Positions 1 to 8,362 of a stretch of 64,000 bases of DNA are shown here, one piece after another. The DNA is taken from the NCBI GenBank assembly GCA_963812255.1, contig CAWEUM010000003.1, positions 1,364,001 through 1,428,000 on the forward strand, in the 5' to 3' direction. The DNA is from DATJGR01 sp963812255. GTDB taxonomy: Bacteria; Pseudomonadota; Gammaproteobacteria; Pseudomonadales; Azotimanducaceae. Made by a program: the position numbers and the translations under genes. Below the pieces are notes generated by a model. That model saw only the letters and a list, made by a program, of their open reading frames with translations, ran no database searches and was not told the DNA's origin. Position 1 is the first letter of the stretch; the number at the start of each line of letters is the position of its first letter.

Positions 1-557
1 TCGGTCCGCACATAGCCGGGGCACACTGCGTTGACGCGCAGTGGCGCGAGGTCGACCGCGAGCGACCGGGTCAGATGCTCGATCGCACCGGCCATCGCCG
101 TGTTGATCGCCGCGCCTTTGCGCGGTCGGTGAGCAACGACACCGTCGGTAAGCGTGACCGAACCATCCAGCGAAATCCGACCTTGGGCGTGTTTGGTCGC
201 GGACAAGGCGCCCCAGAAACGGACTGCAAACACTGCGTTTGCACCGCTCAGGTCGAGTTTTGCGATCGTGCTGGCGCTGCGCAGCGCCCCCCAGTCGCCC
301 GCCGTGTAGACGAGATGGTCGAATGGGCCGGTACGTTCAAAAAACGCTGCCACGCTCGCTTCGTCCTTGACGTCGATCGACAAACCCGCCGCTCCGCTGC
401 CGAGCCTTTCGACCGCAGCGTCGACGTTCGTCGCGTTGCTGGAACCGACGATCACGTTCGCCCCTTCGGCGATCGCTTCCTGCGCAACGGAAAAGCCGAT
501 GCCGGACGTGCCGCCGATGACGACGATGCGTTGGTTTCGTAAGGTGCGGGCGGGCAT
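1..557 (-). CDS. SDR family oxidoreductase with atypical active site (partial, C-terminus outside window)
   Basis: The minus-strand frame from an ATG at 557 runs off the left edge, so about 185 residues are visible. The N-terminus has the Rossmann nucleotide-binding motif GGTSGIG (residues 15-21). A VNAVCPGYVRT segment lies near the visible end, as in short-chain dehydrogenases. The catalytic Tyr of YxxxK is replaced: the segment reads AHRPRKG, giving His-x3-Lys, and the usual NNAG is YTAG. This resembles the SDR subgroup with an RP..G segment in place of YxxxK; that comparison is from memory. It is divergent from the aminotransferase at 652, with about 95 bp between them. The substrate is unknown. 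Confidence 0.85.
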   Translation of the reverse strand, partial: MPARTLRNQRIVVIGGTSGIGFSVAQEAIAEGANVIVGSSNATNVDAAVERLGSGAAGLSIDVKDEASVAAFFERTGPFDHLVYTAGDWGALRSASTIAKLDLSGANAVFAVRFWGALSATKHAQGRISLDGSVTLTDGVVAHRPRKGAAINTAMAGAIEHLTRSLAVDLAPLRVNAVCPGYVRT

Positions 558-651
558 AGTCGGTACCTGGTTGATTTGGAGCGGTTGGTTTCGAGTGATC
601 CTATCTCAACGACGGCTGGCGTACAGTGCACCGAACATACGAGGTGATTCC

Positions 652-1935
652 GTGAAGATCCAATCGCTGCTCGCGCGACGCAACCAGGCGCTCGGCGCCG
701 GCGCGCCGCTGTTCTACAAAACACCACTGCACATCGTCCGCGGTGACGGTGTGTATCTGTTCGGCGCCGACGGCCGCCGCTACGTCGACATGTACAACAA
801 CGTGCCGTGCGTCGGTCACGGCAATCCCTATGTGGTCGAAGCGATGGCGCGCCAGCAAGGCACGCTCAACGTTCACAGCCGCTATCTGCACGAGGACATC
901 GTCGAATACGCCGAGCGGCTGACGAAGCTGCACGCGCCGCCGCTCGAAAGCGTCGTGTTCAGCTGCAGCGGTACCGAGGCCAACGAAGTGGCGCTGCGGA
1001 TGGCGCGCGTCGCCACCGGCAAACACGGTATCGTGTGTTCGAATGCGACGTATCACGGCAACAGCGAGGCCGTCGGTAAGCTGTCGGCCACACGAAGGGG
1101 CCAACCCACAGGCGCAGACGTCCGGTCGTTCCCGTTTCCAGAGCTGTATCGACCGATTGCGCCAAATCTGAGCGAAGCCGACCTGACCAACGCGTACCTC
1201 GATCGTTTGCGCGATGCGATCACCAGTCTCGAAAACAGCGACGAAGGTTTTGCCGGATTGATCGTCTGTTCGATCTTCGCGAACGAAGGGTTGCCGGACG
1301 TGCCGCGTAGCTTCATGCCGCGCGCCGTCGAAATCGTACACGCCGCCGGTGGACTCGTGATCGCAGACGAAGTGCAGGCCGGGTATTGCCGCACGGGGCG
1401 CTGGTGGGGTTACGAAGTGACCGGCTTCAAACCCGACATCGTCGTGACCGGTAAGCCGATGGGTAACGGGTTGCCGTTGTCGGCAACCGCCGCAAGCAAA
1501 TCGTTGGTCGACCTGTTTCGCGCCGCAACGCGCTACTTCAACACGTTCGCGTCGAGCCCGTTGCAGGCCGCCGTCGGCATGGCCGTGCTCGACGTCATCG
1601 AACGCGAACGGTTGCGCGAAAACGCCGCGTCCGTCGGCGCCGTGTTGAAAGCGGCTTTGCTCGAGCGGAAGGACGCGTGTGCAGCGATCGGCGACATTCG
1701 TGGGCAGGGGCTGTTCGTCGGCGTGGAGATGGTGAAGGATCGCACGACGAAGGCGCCCGACCGCGAGCGCGCCATCGACGTGGTCGAGCGCCTGAAAGAC
1801 AAAGGGTTTCTGACGAGCAACGCGGGTGCGTTCAACAACGTCGTCAAAATCCGCCCTCCACTCGTCTTTTCGATGGACAACGCAAAAGCATTTCTCGATG
1901 CGTTCGACGCGACGATCACCGAGATCAACCGCTGA
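652..1935 (+). CDS. Class-III aminotransferase, AGXT2L-like (probable PLP phospho-lyase)
   Basis: 427 residues from a GTG preceded by GAGGTG with 6-7 nt spacing. An upstream in-frame ATG would overlap the divergent SDR gene. Fold-type I PLP enzyme: the N-terminal VGHGNP and NVHSRYLHEDIV segments, CSGTEANEVALR for phosphate binding, DEVQAGYCRTG with the PLP Asp, and the Schiff-base lysine in TGKPMGNGLP. The GKPMGNG and NSRYLH-type signatures are those of the AGXT2L1/AGXT2L2 branch (O-phosphoethanolamine and 5-phosphohydroxylysine phospho-lyases) rather than ornithine or GABA aminotransferases. The next gene, 8 bp downstream, is an APH-fold kinase. I infer the two act in sequence, phosphorylating an amino alcohol or hydroxy-amino acid and then eliminating phosphate and ammonia. 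Confidence 0.85.
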   Translation: MKIQSLLARRNQALGAGAPLFYKTPLHIVRGDGVYLFGADGRRYVDMYNNVPCVGHGNPYVVEAMARQQGTLNVHSRYLHEDIVEYAERLTKLHAPPLESVVFSCSGTEANEVALRMARVATGKHGIVCSNATYHGNSEAVGKLSATRRGQPTGADVRSFPFPELYRPIAPNLSEADLTNAYLDRLRDAITSLENSDEGFAGLIVCSIFANEGLPDVPRSFMPRAVEIVHAAGGLVIADEVQAGYCRTGRWWGYEVTGFKPDIVVTGKPMGNGLPLSATAASKSLVDLFRAATRYFNTFASSPLQAAVGMAVLDVIERERLRENAASVGAVLKAALLERKDACAAIGDIRGQGLFVGVEMVKDRTTKAPDRERAIDVVERLKDKGFLTSNAGAFNNVVKIRPPLVFSMDNAKAFLDAFDATITEINR

Positions 1936-1943
1936 CGGCGCCG

Positions 1944-2942
1944 ATGGATAGAGCAGCCGCCGAACAACAGTACACGCCTGCAGCGTGGGAAGCCCTCAGC
2001 GCGTTTGCGATCGCACCCACTGAGCTGAAACTGGTTTCGCTCTCGGAAAACGTCACGTTTCGCGTAACCGATCGCAACGGCGCGTTCTATGTCTTGCGCC
2101 TGCATCGCCCCGGCTATCACACGTTCGATGAGCTGAATTCGGAACGCGTGTGGATCACTGCGCTGTCCGATGCCGGCATCGCGGTGCCGCGCGCGGTATC
2201 GGCGCGGAACGGGGGTCACTATATTCCAGTCATGATTGCGGGCACGAAAGAGCAGCGCTACGTCGGACTTTCGCATTGGGCGAACGGCGAATTGCTCGCC
2301 GAAGTGTTGCGACAGCCCAAGAACGCTCGCGACGTCGAGGGGTACTACGCCCAGCTTGGTTCGATCGCCGCGTCGATGCACAACCAGGCGAGCCCGTGGC
2401 GCGTGCCGGCCACTTTCAAACGCCACGCGTTCGATGCCGATGGGCTGATGGGCGACGCGCCGTTCTGGGGGCCATTCTGGGAGCACGCTGCGCTGTCGAA
2501 CGCGGAACGGAAGTTGCTGCTCCACACACGCGATCGCATCCGTGCCTCGCTCGAGCGTTACGGGCGGGACGCTGCGACCTACAGCATGATTCACGCCGAC
2601 CTGCACGCCGGTAACCTGCTGCTCCACGGCGATCGCTTGACTGTAATCGACTTTGACGATTCAGGATTCGGCTGGCATCAGTACGACGTCGCCGTTGCGC
2701 TGTTCGCAAGCTGGAAGTCGTCCGACTATCCCATCCTCGAACGCGCGTTTGTCCGGGGCTACCGCAACACGCGAGAAATATCCGACGAAGCGCTCGCGTT
2801 GGTTCCGATGTTTTTGCTGATTCGAGGTCTCGCGATCATCGGCTGGATTCATCAGCGACCGGAACTCGATCGCCTGCAATATGTGCAGTCGTTGAAGGAT
2901 CAAGTGTGCGCGCAGTGTGAAGCCTTCGAACCACTGTGTTGA
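1944..2942 (+). CDS. APH/homoserine-kinase-II-type phosphotransferase, hydroxylysine-kinase-like
   Basis: 332 residues from an ATG 8 bp after the aminotransferase stop. Kinase-like (APH) fold: N-lobe SENVTFRV and YVLRLHRPG with the ATP-binding Lys/Arg region, catalytic loop HADLHAGN (HxDxxxxN) and metal-binding VIDFDDSGFGWHQYD. This arrangement is typical of choline/ethanolamine, homoserine-II and hydroxylysine kinases. Translational coupling with an AGXT2L-like phospho-lyase favours phosphorylation of an amino alcohol or hydroxy-amino acid. Bacterial homologues of this pair are, to my knowledge, often fused in one polypeptide; here they are separate. An antibiotic kinase role is possible but less likely given the partner. 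Confidence 0.8.
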   Translation: MDRAAAEQQYTPAAWEALSAFAIAPTELKLVSLSENVTFRVTDRNGAFYVLRLHRPGYHTFDELNSERVWITALSDAGIAVPRAVSARNGGHYIPVMIAGTKEQRYVGLSHWANGELLAEVLRQPKNARDVEGYYAQLGSIAASMHNQASPWRVPATFKRHAFDADGLMGDAPFWGPFWEHAALSNAERKLLLHTRDRIRASLERYGRDAATYSMIHADLHAGNLLLHGDRLTVIDFDDSGFGWHQYDVAVALFASWKSSDYPILERAFVRGYRNTREISDEALALVPMFLLIRGLAIIGWIHQRPELDRLQYVQSLKDQVCAQCEAFEPLC

Positions 2943-3042
2943 GGTGATGCCATGCACGCGTTCGCCGGGATCGGACTTGCACCGGCGCGCGCACCGTGCG
3001 CAACGCGGTACGTCTCAACGGGACACGGCACCGTCGTCAGGG

Positions 3043-3987
3043 TTACCTTCTGGCGGCGACCAACGATGCAGGTACTTGTTCGATCGGAAATCCGTGCGAA
3101 CGCCACGCATCGATTCCGCCGGCGAGCGGTCGCGCCCGCGTAAAGCCCTGTTTCCTGAGCTTCGCCACTATGACGGCGGCCGACGCATCGTTTGGACAAT
3201 CGCAATAGACGACGACGTCGTCATCCGCATTCAATCGCAGTTTGGAGAGGTCATGCACCTCGATACTGCCCGGAATCCAGCCGGATTGCGCGCGCCGGTC
3301 GCTCGACCGCACGTCGAGCACTTTTGCCGCCGCGCCCGATTCGAGCAATGCGCTGAGATCCGGCGCGCTGATCCGCGCCATCTTGATCTTCATCAGGAAC
3401 CGGTGCCGCTGCCACCACTTGCCGAGAACAAACAACACGATCGCGGCCAACAACAGGAGCACCGCCACGTGACCGAGGTCTTCGAGTTCGAGCAGCACAG
3501 CGGCAACCGCTTCGTGAAAAATCGCACCTAGCGCAACCGCACCACCCGCCCACAACATCGCGCCAATCCCGTCGTACACCAGAAATCCACGCAGACTCGT
3601 GCCGGCTTCACCCGCGAGCGTCGTTGCAACCGCCGCAAAGCCCGGGATGTACTTGGAGACGATCAACGACGGCGCACCCCACCGACCGTAGATGCGCCGC
3701 GTCATGCCGACGCAGGAATCCGCCGATAGCGACAACTTGCACATCAACCGCAACAGCGATGCGCCGAAGCGCCGACCACCTGCGAACCAAAGCAGATCTG
3801 CGAGCAACGTTCCGAGCGTTGCAACGATCAGGATCGGCGCGAGGGATGCGTTCGAATCGACCGCAAGTCCCGCTGTCACGATCATCGGCGGATAAGCCGG
3901 AAACGGCAGACCGCCCTGATCCAGAATCACGCAGACGAACACGACCCAGAGACCGTAGGTTTCGATGACGTGCAGCAACAGGTCCAT
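3043..3987 (-). CDS. DedA family membrane protein fused to a C-terminal rhodanese domain
   Basis: 314 residues. The ATG at 3987 was chosen because GGAGG lies 4-5 nt upstream. An earlier in-frame start 24 codons upstream would overlap the next gene and lacks such a site. Residues 1-190 are a DedA (SNARE-associated/VTT) domain: several hydrophobic helices with DQGGLPFPAYP and the SKYIPGF segment. A last membrane helix near 185-205 is followed by a cytoplasmic rhodanese domain (about 215-305) with the VLDVRSS entry and the active-site Cys in VVYCDCPNDAS. DedA proteins act in lipid scrambling and membrane homeostasis. Rhodaneses transfer sulfane sulfur. Such fusions exist in proteobacteria, but the joint function is not established. 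The gene is convergent with the kinase gene. Confidence 0.88.
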   Translation of the reverse strand: MDLLLHVIETYGLWVVFVCVILDQGGLPFPAYPPMIVTAGLAVDSNASLAPILIVATLGTLLADLLWFAGGRRFGASLLRLMCKLSLSADSCVGMTRRIYGRWGAPSLIVSKYIPGFAAVATTLAGEAGTSLRGFLVYDGIGAMLWAGGAVALGAIFHEAVAAVLLELEDLGHVAVLLLLAAIVLFVLGKWWQRHRFLMKIKMARISAPDLSALLESGAAAKVLDVRSSDRRAQSGWIPGSIEVHDLSKLRLNADDDVVVYCDCPNDASAAVIVAKLRKQGFTRARPLAGGIDAWRSHGFPIEQVPASLVAARR

Positions 3988-4048
3988 TGAGCCTCCGGAC
4001 AGTGCCGGCATCTTCATCGACACAACCGGAACCGGCAAGCCGACTTCG

Positions 4049-4831
4049 TCAGGTGCCACGCTTCATCCGCTGCATGAATCGGGCGATGCCGAGCCATTGT
4101 TCGAAACTCAGCATCGACGCCCTGTAGTCGACACCGAAGCGCAGGTCCTGCGCGAGCCTTCGAACTTCGGTTTTGCTGATCCACCGGGCGGTCGCCTTCT
4201 GCACGCTTTGATTGCCGTCGAACGCGCGCTCGACCAGGTCGAGATATAGCAGTCCCTGCGACTCGTTCAACAACGCGCGCTCACGACGACTCAGCCAAAT
4301 CAACACCGATTCGACGGACGGCGGTGGGTCGAAGTCGACGCGCCGCAATCGATCGACGATTTCCACATGCCACCACGGTTTCAACCGCAGCGACCACAAC
4401 GATTCGCCGACGTACGGCGTGCCGCAGAACCGATGCGCGAGTTCCCGCTGCACGACGAGCCACGCATCGATCGGCGGATTCGCCGCACGTATGAGTTTGC
4501 GAACGATGTCCGTCGTCGCCCCAAAAGGCAGGTTACCGAAAGCTTTGTAAGCGCCCGCAGGAAGTGGCAGGTCGAGGAAGTCGGCGGTGACGATTTCGAC
4601 GTTGCGGTTGAACCGTCCGTCAAGCTGCGCCGAAAGCACAGCGTCGATCTCCACCGCAATCAATCGCCCCGCGCAGCGGGACAACGGCAACGTCAATGCG
4701 CCGCGACCCGCACCGATCTCGATGACGAGGTCCGAGCGCGAGATCGAAGTGGCATCTACCAGCCGGGCAGCGGTCGCCCCTTTACGCAGAAAGTGCTGGG
4801 AAAGCTCCGGCCGCCGACGATCGGCGGCCAC
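4049..4831 (-). CDS. Erm-like 23S rRNA adenine N6-methyltransferase (KsgA/Erm superfamily)
   Basis: 260 residues from a GTG. The N-terminus LSQHFLRKG is the Erm/KsgA RNA-binding entry. EIGAGRGALT is SAM motif I, AVEIDA motif II and TADFLDLPL motif III. The catalytic motif IV reads GNLPFGATTDIVRKL. NLPFG with a following TTDIVR helix is the Erm pattern, whereas KsgA has NLPYNIS, so I favour a 23S A2058-type enzyme over KsgA. Erm enzymes block macrolide, lincosamide and streptogramin B binding. No leader peptide with an attenuator is evident upstream, and no resistance partner or transposon flanks the gene, so it looks intrinsic. The actual phenotype cannot be read from the sequence. Confidence 0.75.
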   Translation of the reverse strand: MAADRRRPELSQHFLRKGATAARLVDATSISRSDLVIEIGAGRGALTLPLSRCAGRLIAVEIDAVLSAQLDGRFNRNVEIVTADFLDLPLPAGAYKAFGNLPFGATTDIVRKLIRAANPPIDAWLVVQRELAHRFCGTPYVGESLWSLRLKPWWHVEIVDRLRRVDFDPPPSVESVLIWLSRRERALLNESQGLLYLDLVERAFDGNQSVQKATARWISKTEVRRLAQDLRFGVDYRASMLSFEQWLGIARFMQRMKRGT

Positions 4832-4930
4832 GATGGGACTGCATCATGTAACTCATGGCCGCCACTTTAACCTGAATAGGTGCCCTCGAGGGCACGGTTG
4901 CCAACACTTCACACCTTGCAGTCCACTGGG

Positions 4931-5494
4931 TCAGTGAGCGATATGGACTTCGATCCAGGCGGCGAATGCGTCCATCAGACTGGCGAAGAACTTGCGCGTG
5001 TCGGCGTTCTTCAATCTGCCGGCTTCATCGAAGAGACTGCCGGCGCCGCCGATATAGGCCTCCGGCTGTTGCATCACCGGAATGTTGAGGAAAACGAGAG
5101 ACTGGCGCAGGTGATGGTTGGCGCCGAATGCGCCAATGGCCCCCGGCGAAACGCTGATCACGGCGCCGGGCTTGCCGTTCCACGAGTTCTGCCCATAGGG
5201 GCGCGAGCCCACGTCGATCGCGTTTTTCAGTACGCCCGGGACGGACCGGTTGTACTCCGGTGTCACGAACAGTACTGCGTCCGCAGCCTTTACCCGCTTG
5301 CGAAACGCGAGGTAGGACTCAGGTGGTGATTCTGCATCCAAATCCTGGTTGTACAGCGGTAGCTGGCCGATCTCGAGGATGTCGAACTTCAGCTGCGCCG
5401 GTGCGACGTTGGCGAGCGCTTGGGCCGTCGTACGACTGAACGACCCTTTGCGCAGACTGCCGACCAATACGGCTACGTTTCTCGAGCTGGTCAC
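4931..5494 (-). CDS. NADPH-dependent FMN reductase / quinone reductase (ChrR-YieF type)
   Basis: About 187-189 residues. Flavodoxin-like fold: VGSLRKGSFSR near the N-terminus binds FMN phosphate, VTPEYNRSVPGVLKNAID is the family signature, and SVSPGAIGAFG follows. These enzymes reduce quinones, chromate or azo dyes by two electrons and protect against oxidative stress. GGGAGG directly abuts an ATG at 5500, which leaves no spacer. The GTG two codons later (5494) sits 6 nt from it, so I chose the GTG; the ATG at 5500 is the alternative. No operon partner. Confidence 0.88.
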   Translation of the reverse strand: MTSSRNVAVLVGSLRKGSFSRTTAQALANVAPAQLKFDILEIGQLPLYNQDLDAESPPESYLAFRKRVKAADAVLFVTPEYNRSVPGVLKNAIDVGSRPYGQNSWNGKPGAVISVSPGAIGAFGANHHLRQSLVFLNIPVMQQPEAYIGGAGSLFDEAGRLKNADTRKFFASLMDAFAAWIEVHIAH

Positions 5495-5622
5495 GGACAT
5501 CCTCCCTGCTCGGCGAGCCGCGTGCGGTCGTCGATTTGTTGTCTAGGCACGACGAACGGCGTTGCATGGTGCGCGCATCGAACTTCGTACTCTATTCGAT
5601 TCGCGCCCGAGGAGGTATCAGC

Positions 5623-5679
5623 ATGAAAGACCACTGGCAGCAAATCTATCCCGGACCGCGAGCTGGCCAAACGCTTTGA
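5623..5679 (+). pseudogene. Truncated gene start, perhaps a SAM-methyltransferase remnant (18 codons)
   Basis: A strong Shine-Dalgarno (GAGGAGGT) stands 5-6 nt before an ATG that opens only an 18-codon frame beginning MKDHWQQIYP and ending in TGA. The opening resembles the N-terminus of small class I SAM methyltransferases (MKxHWExVY), but nothing recognisable follows up to the next gene at 5834. A decayed gene start is the simplest reading. The rest of 5501-5833 shows no other feature. Confidence 0.3.
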
Positions 5680-5833
5680 CACGGCAGGCGCCACCGAGCA
5701 GGCACCCCGCCATTGTGAAGTTGTCAGCCGACAGCGACATACTCGATTTCGATCGTCCCAGTCCCTGACTGGGTTGAGCGATTCGTCGCAGCCGACTAGC
5801 ATCGCCGCACCACCCCTCAGGACGAACCGAAAC

Positions 5834-6352
5834 ATGACACGAACTTCAAACACCTTGGGTCTCGCGTTGCTCGTATGCGCATCGATCGCGTTTGCCGAAA
5901 CCCAACCGCCACCGCCCCCGGCGCCCCCGACGGCCGACTCCACTTTCGAACGAGACGTTCAGATTGCCCGAACGCTGACCGAAGCCACGCGGCAGGCAAC
6001 GGTCGCCGAGAACGTCAAGTTGACCGAAGCCGAGGCAAACGTGTTCTGGCCACTGTATCGCGAGTACCGCCTCGAAGTGGCCAAACAGAACGACCGATTG
6101 GCGCAGCTCATCCGCAAGTACGCTGATCAATTTCCCACGATGACTGACGACGTCGCGAAAAAACTCACACAGACGTACCTCGACATCGACCGCAAACGAC
6201 TCGACCTGAAGGTGCAATACGTCAAGAAATTCGAAAAGGTCCTACCGGCCGCGTTGGTGGCGCGCGCAATGCAGATCGAGCAGAAGCTCGATGCAATGCA
6301 ACAGTTCACGATTGCACGTACGGTGCCGTTGGTTCCGCCCGCCGTGCACTGA
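5834..6352 (+). CDS. Exported hypothetical protein, helical periplasmic
   Basis: 172 residues from ATG 5834. The N-terminus has a Sec signal peptide (hydrophobic LGLALLVCASIAFA, probable cleavage after AFA), then a proline-rich linker (PPPPPAPP). The rest is highly charged and probably all-helical, with TEAEANVFWPLYREYR and a long amphipathic LTQTYLDIDRKRLDLKVQYVKKFEKVLP. The overall plan resembles small periplasmic helical proteins of Spy/LTXXQ type, but the LTxxQ motif is not clear, so I leave it unassigned. Confidence 0.7.
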   Translation: MTRTSNTLGLALLVCASIAFAETQPPPPPAPPTADSTFERDVQIARTLTEATRQATVAENVKLTEAEANVFWPLYREYRLEVAKQNDRLAQLIRKYADQFPTMTDDVAKKLTQTYLDIDRKRLDLKVQYVKKFEKVLPAALVARAMQIEQKLDAMQQFTIARTVPLVPPAVH

Positions 6353-6394
6353 GGCCATCGGTCAGGACGATACGAACCGGGTCGGCGCGATCGA

Positions 6395-8239
6395 TCAGAG
6401 TGGTCGCGCGACCTGCTCCCGGCTGAGCCGCTCGACGATACGCCAGGTCGAACGCAACACGTTGCCAAGCAACGTCAGCGCGACCGTCGGGTAATCGGCG
6501 CGCAGCACATCGATCGCCAAGCGGTCGAGCACGTAGCAGACGGAATCGCGGTCGGCGCGTACCGAGGCGGTGCGTGGAGCATGCTGGATCAGCGCCGCTT
6601 CCCCGAACCCCATCCCGGGCGACAAGGTCGACAAGCGGCGGCGACGTCCGGTCGTATCTTCCGCAAATACGCTGAGTTCGCCGCGCACGATGAGAAACAA
6701 TGCATCGGCTTGGTCGCCGTCGCGCACGACGAACTGACCCGCGGCTATTTCGCGGCGCGTGACGAGCGAGCGGAGAAGATCCTGTTCGCCATCATCCAGA
6801 CCACACAGCAATTCGTGAGATCCGATCTCGAGTTCCCCCTCATCGGTCTGCACTGCACCATCAGCCTCCAAGAGCTGGCTTTCGCACCACTCCACCGCGG
6901 CGTCGAAATCATCGAAAGTGGGGACGCGCAGCTTCGGATCGTCGACGCGTGCTTCGTCGAGCAGTCGCTGCACGCGCGGATGCTGCTGCAGCGCGACCAA
7001 AGCGAGACGGTGCGGGCCGGCAATCGCGTCGCGCAAAAGTTCACTCAGCGTACGCGCCGCCGGCGTATCGAACTCGCGTACCCGGCTCAGGTCGAGCACC
7101 AGTAGGCGAAGATCGGCACGCTCCTCGCTGATGCGGCGTGCGATGAACTCCATCGCCGCAAACGACAAGTCGCCCTGCAGCTGATAGAAGACGACCTGCT
7201 CGCCGATCGATGCCAAGCGATCGACCTCGGCCATCGACCGCACCCTTTTAGAGCGGGTGCGCACCAGCGTGGAGCGACTACGGAGCGACGACAATGAGGC
7301 GCGCGGCGCGCGCAACGAATGCAATTCCAAGTCGTCCGACAGTGCAGCACAGACCGCAACGCCGCGGACACTGTTGCCGCGCGCGTCGAGCGGCGGAGAG
7401 AACACTCCGACCCCGAATTGACCAGGTAATACCGCGAGCACCCCACCGGATACACCGCTCTTAGCCGGAAAACCGACGCGGTAGAACCACTCGCCCGCAT
7501 AGTCGTACATGCCGCACGTTGCCATCACGCTCAGCACTTCGTCGACGTATTCCGCAGCCAGCGCCCGTTCGCCCGTGACCGGATTCACGCCGCCCGAGGC
7601 CAGCGTCGCCGCCATCACCGCAAGATCTCGCGCGGTGACATCGATCGAGCACTGACGGAAATAGAGGTCGAGATCGGGTTCGGGATCTTCGGTCAGAATA
7701 CCGGCGTTGCGCAGCATGTGACTGATGGCCCGATTGCGATGGCCGGTATCGCGCTCGGAGCGGTAGACGGCCTCGTTCAGCACGAGTTGGCGTCCGGCGT
7801 AAAGACCAAACAGCGACAGGATCCGGTTCCAGCGATCATCGATCGAATAGCCCGCCACCAAGGCGGCAGCCGCGATTGCACCGGCGTTGATCATCGGATT
7901 GCGCGGCCGTCCGGTATCCGGCTCGAGGCTGATCTGATTGAACGCGTCCCCGGTGGGTTCGACGCCGATCCGTTTCAGCACGGCCGGTTTGCCGCGGTCC
8001 TCCAACGCGAGACCGTACACGAACGGCTTCGAGATCGACTGAATCGTGAACGGGTGGCGCGCATCGCCAACCTCATAGACGTGGCCGTCCATCGTGGCGA
8101 TGCAGACACCGAACCAGTCGGGATCGGCAAGGCCGAGTTGAGGAATGTAGGTCGCTACCTGGCCGTCGGGCTGGGCTTTGAAACGCGCGTGCAGGCGCTC
8201 GAGGTAGTGCTCGACCGGATTGCGACGCTGAGATGTCAC
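6395..8239 (-). CDS. glsA: Glutaminase (GlsA type) fused to STAS and cyclic-nucleotide-binding domains
   Basis: About 614 residues from a GTG at 8239. No in-frame ATG lies close upstream of the conserved GQVATYIPQL start. Residues 15-300 are a beta-lactamase-fold glutaminase with catalytic S68-I-S-K71 (IQSISKPF), NPMINAGAI and the SGGVLAVLPGQFGVGVFSPPLD segment. Residues about 330-440 resemble a STAS domain (LRLLVLDLSRVREFDTPAA). Residues about 475-600 are a cNMP-binding domain (IAAGQFVVRDGDQADALFLIVRGELSVF, then GFGEAALI). The enzyme hydrolyses glutamine to glutamate and ammonia. The C-terminal sensors suggest control by a nucleotide and by partner proteins. It is divergent from the patatin gene across 123 bp that must hold both promoters. 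Confidence 0.9.
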   Translation of the reverse strand: MTSQRRNPVEHYLERLHARFKAQPDGQVATYIPQLGLADPDWFGVCIATMDGHVYEVGDARHPFTIQSISKPFVYGLALEDRGKPAVLKRIGVEPTGDAFNQISLEPDTGRPRNPMINAGAIAAAALVAGYSIDDRWNRILSLFGLYAGRQLVLNEAVYRSERDTGHRNRAISHMLRNAGILTEDPEPDLDLYFRQCSIDVTARDLAVMAATLASGGVNPVTGERALAAEYVDEVLSVMATCGMYDYAGEWFYRVGFPAKSGVSGGVLAVLPGQFGVGVFSPPLDARGNSVRGVAVCAALSDDLELHSLRAPRASLSSLRSRSTLVRTRSKRVRSMAEVDRLASIGEQVVFYQLQGDLSFAAMEFIARRISEERADLRLLVLDLSRVREFDTPAARTLSELLRDAIAGPHRLALVALQQHPRVQRLLDEARVDDPKLRVPTFDDFDAAVEWCESQLLEADGAVQTDEGELEIGSHELLCGLDDGEQDLLRSLVTRREIAAGQFVVRDGDQADALFLIVRGELSVFAEDTTGRRRRLSTLSPGMGFGEAALIQHAPRTASVRADRDSVCYVLDRLAIDVLRADYPTVALTLLGNVLRSTWRIVERLSREQVARPL

Positions 8240-8362
8240 TTGGCCGCCGTCTTGGATGGAAACGGCGATGTCTGCAAATTCGATGCCGCGGCAGTCCGAC
8301 GATGGCGTTCTGTGGCATGGATAGTGCAAATCTCCCTCGACATTCTCGAGGGGGGAACGCAG

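Noticed and set aside
1533..2627. Long minus-strand frame opposite the aminotransferase and kinase.
   Set aside because: Antisense of two well-supported genes; no recognisable protein. High GC gives long shadow frames.
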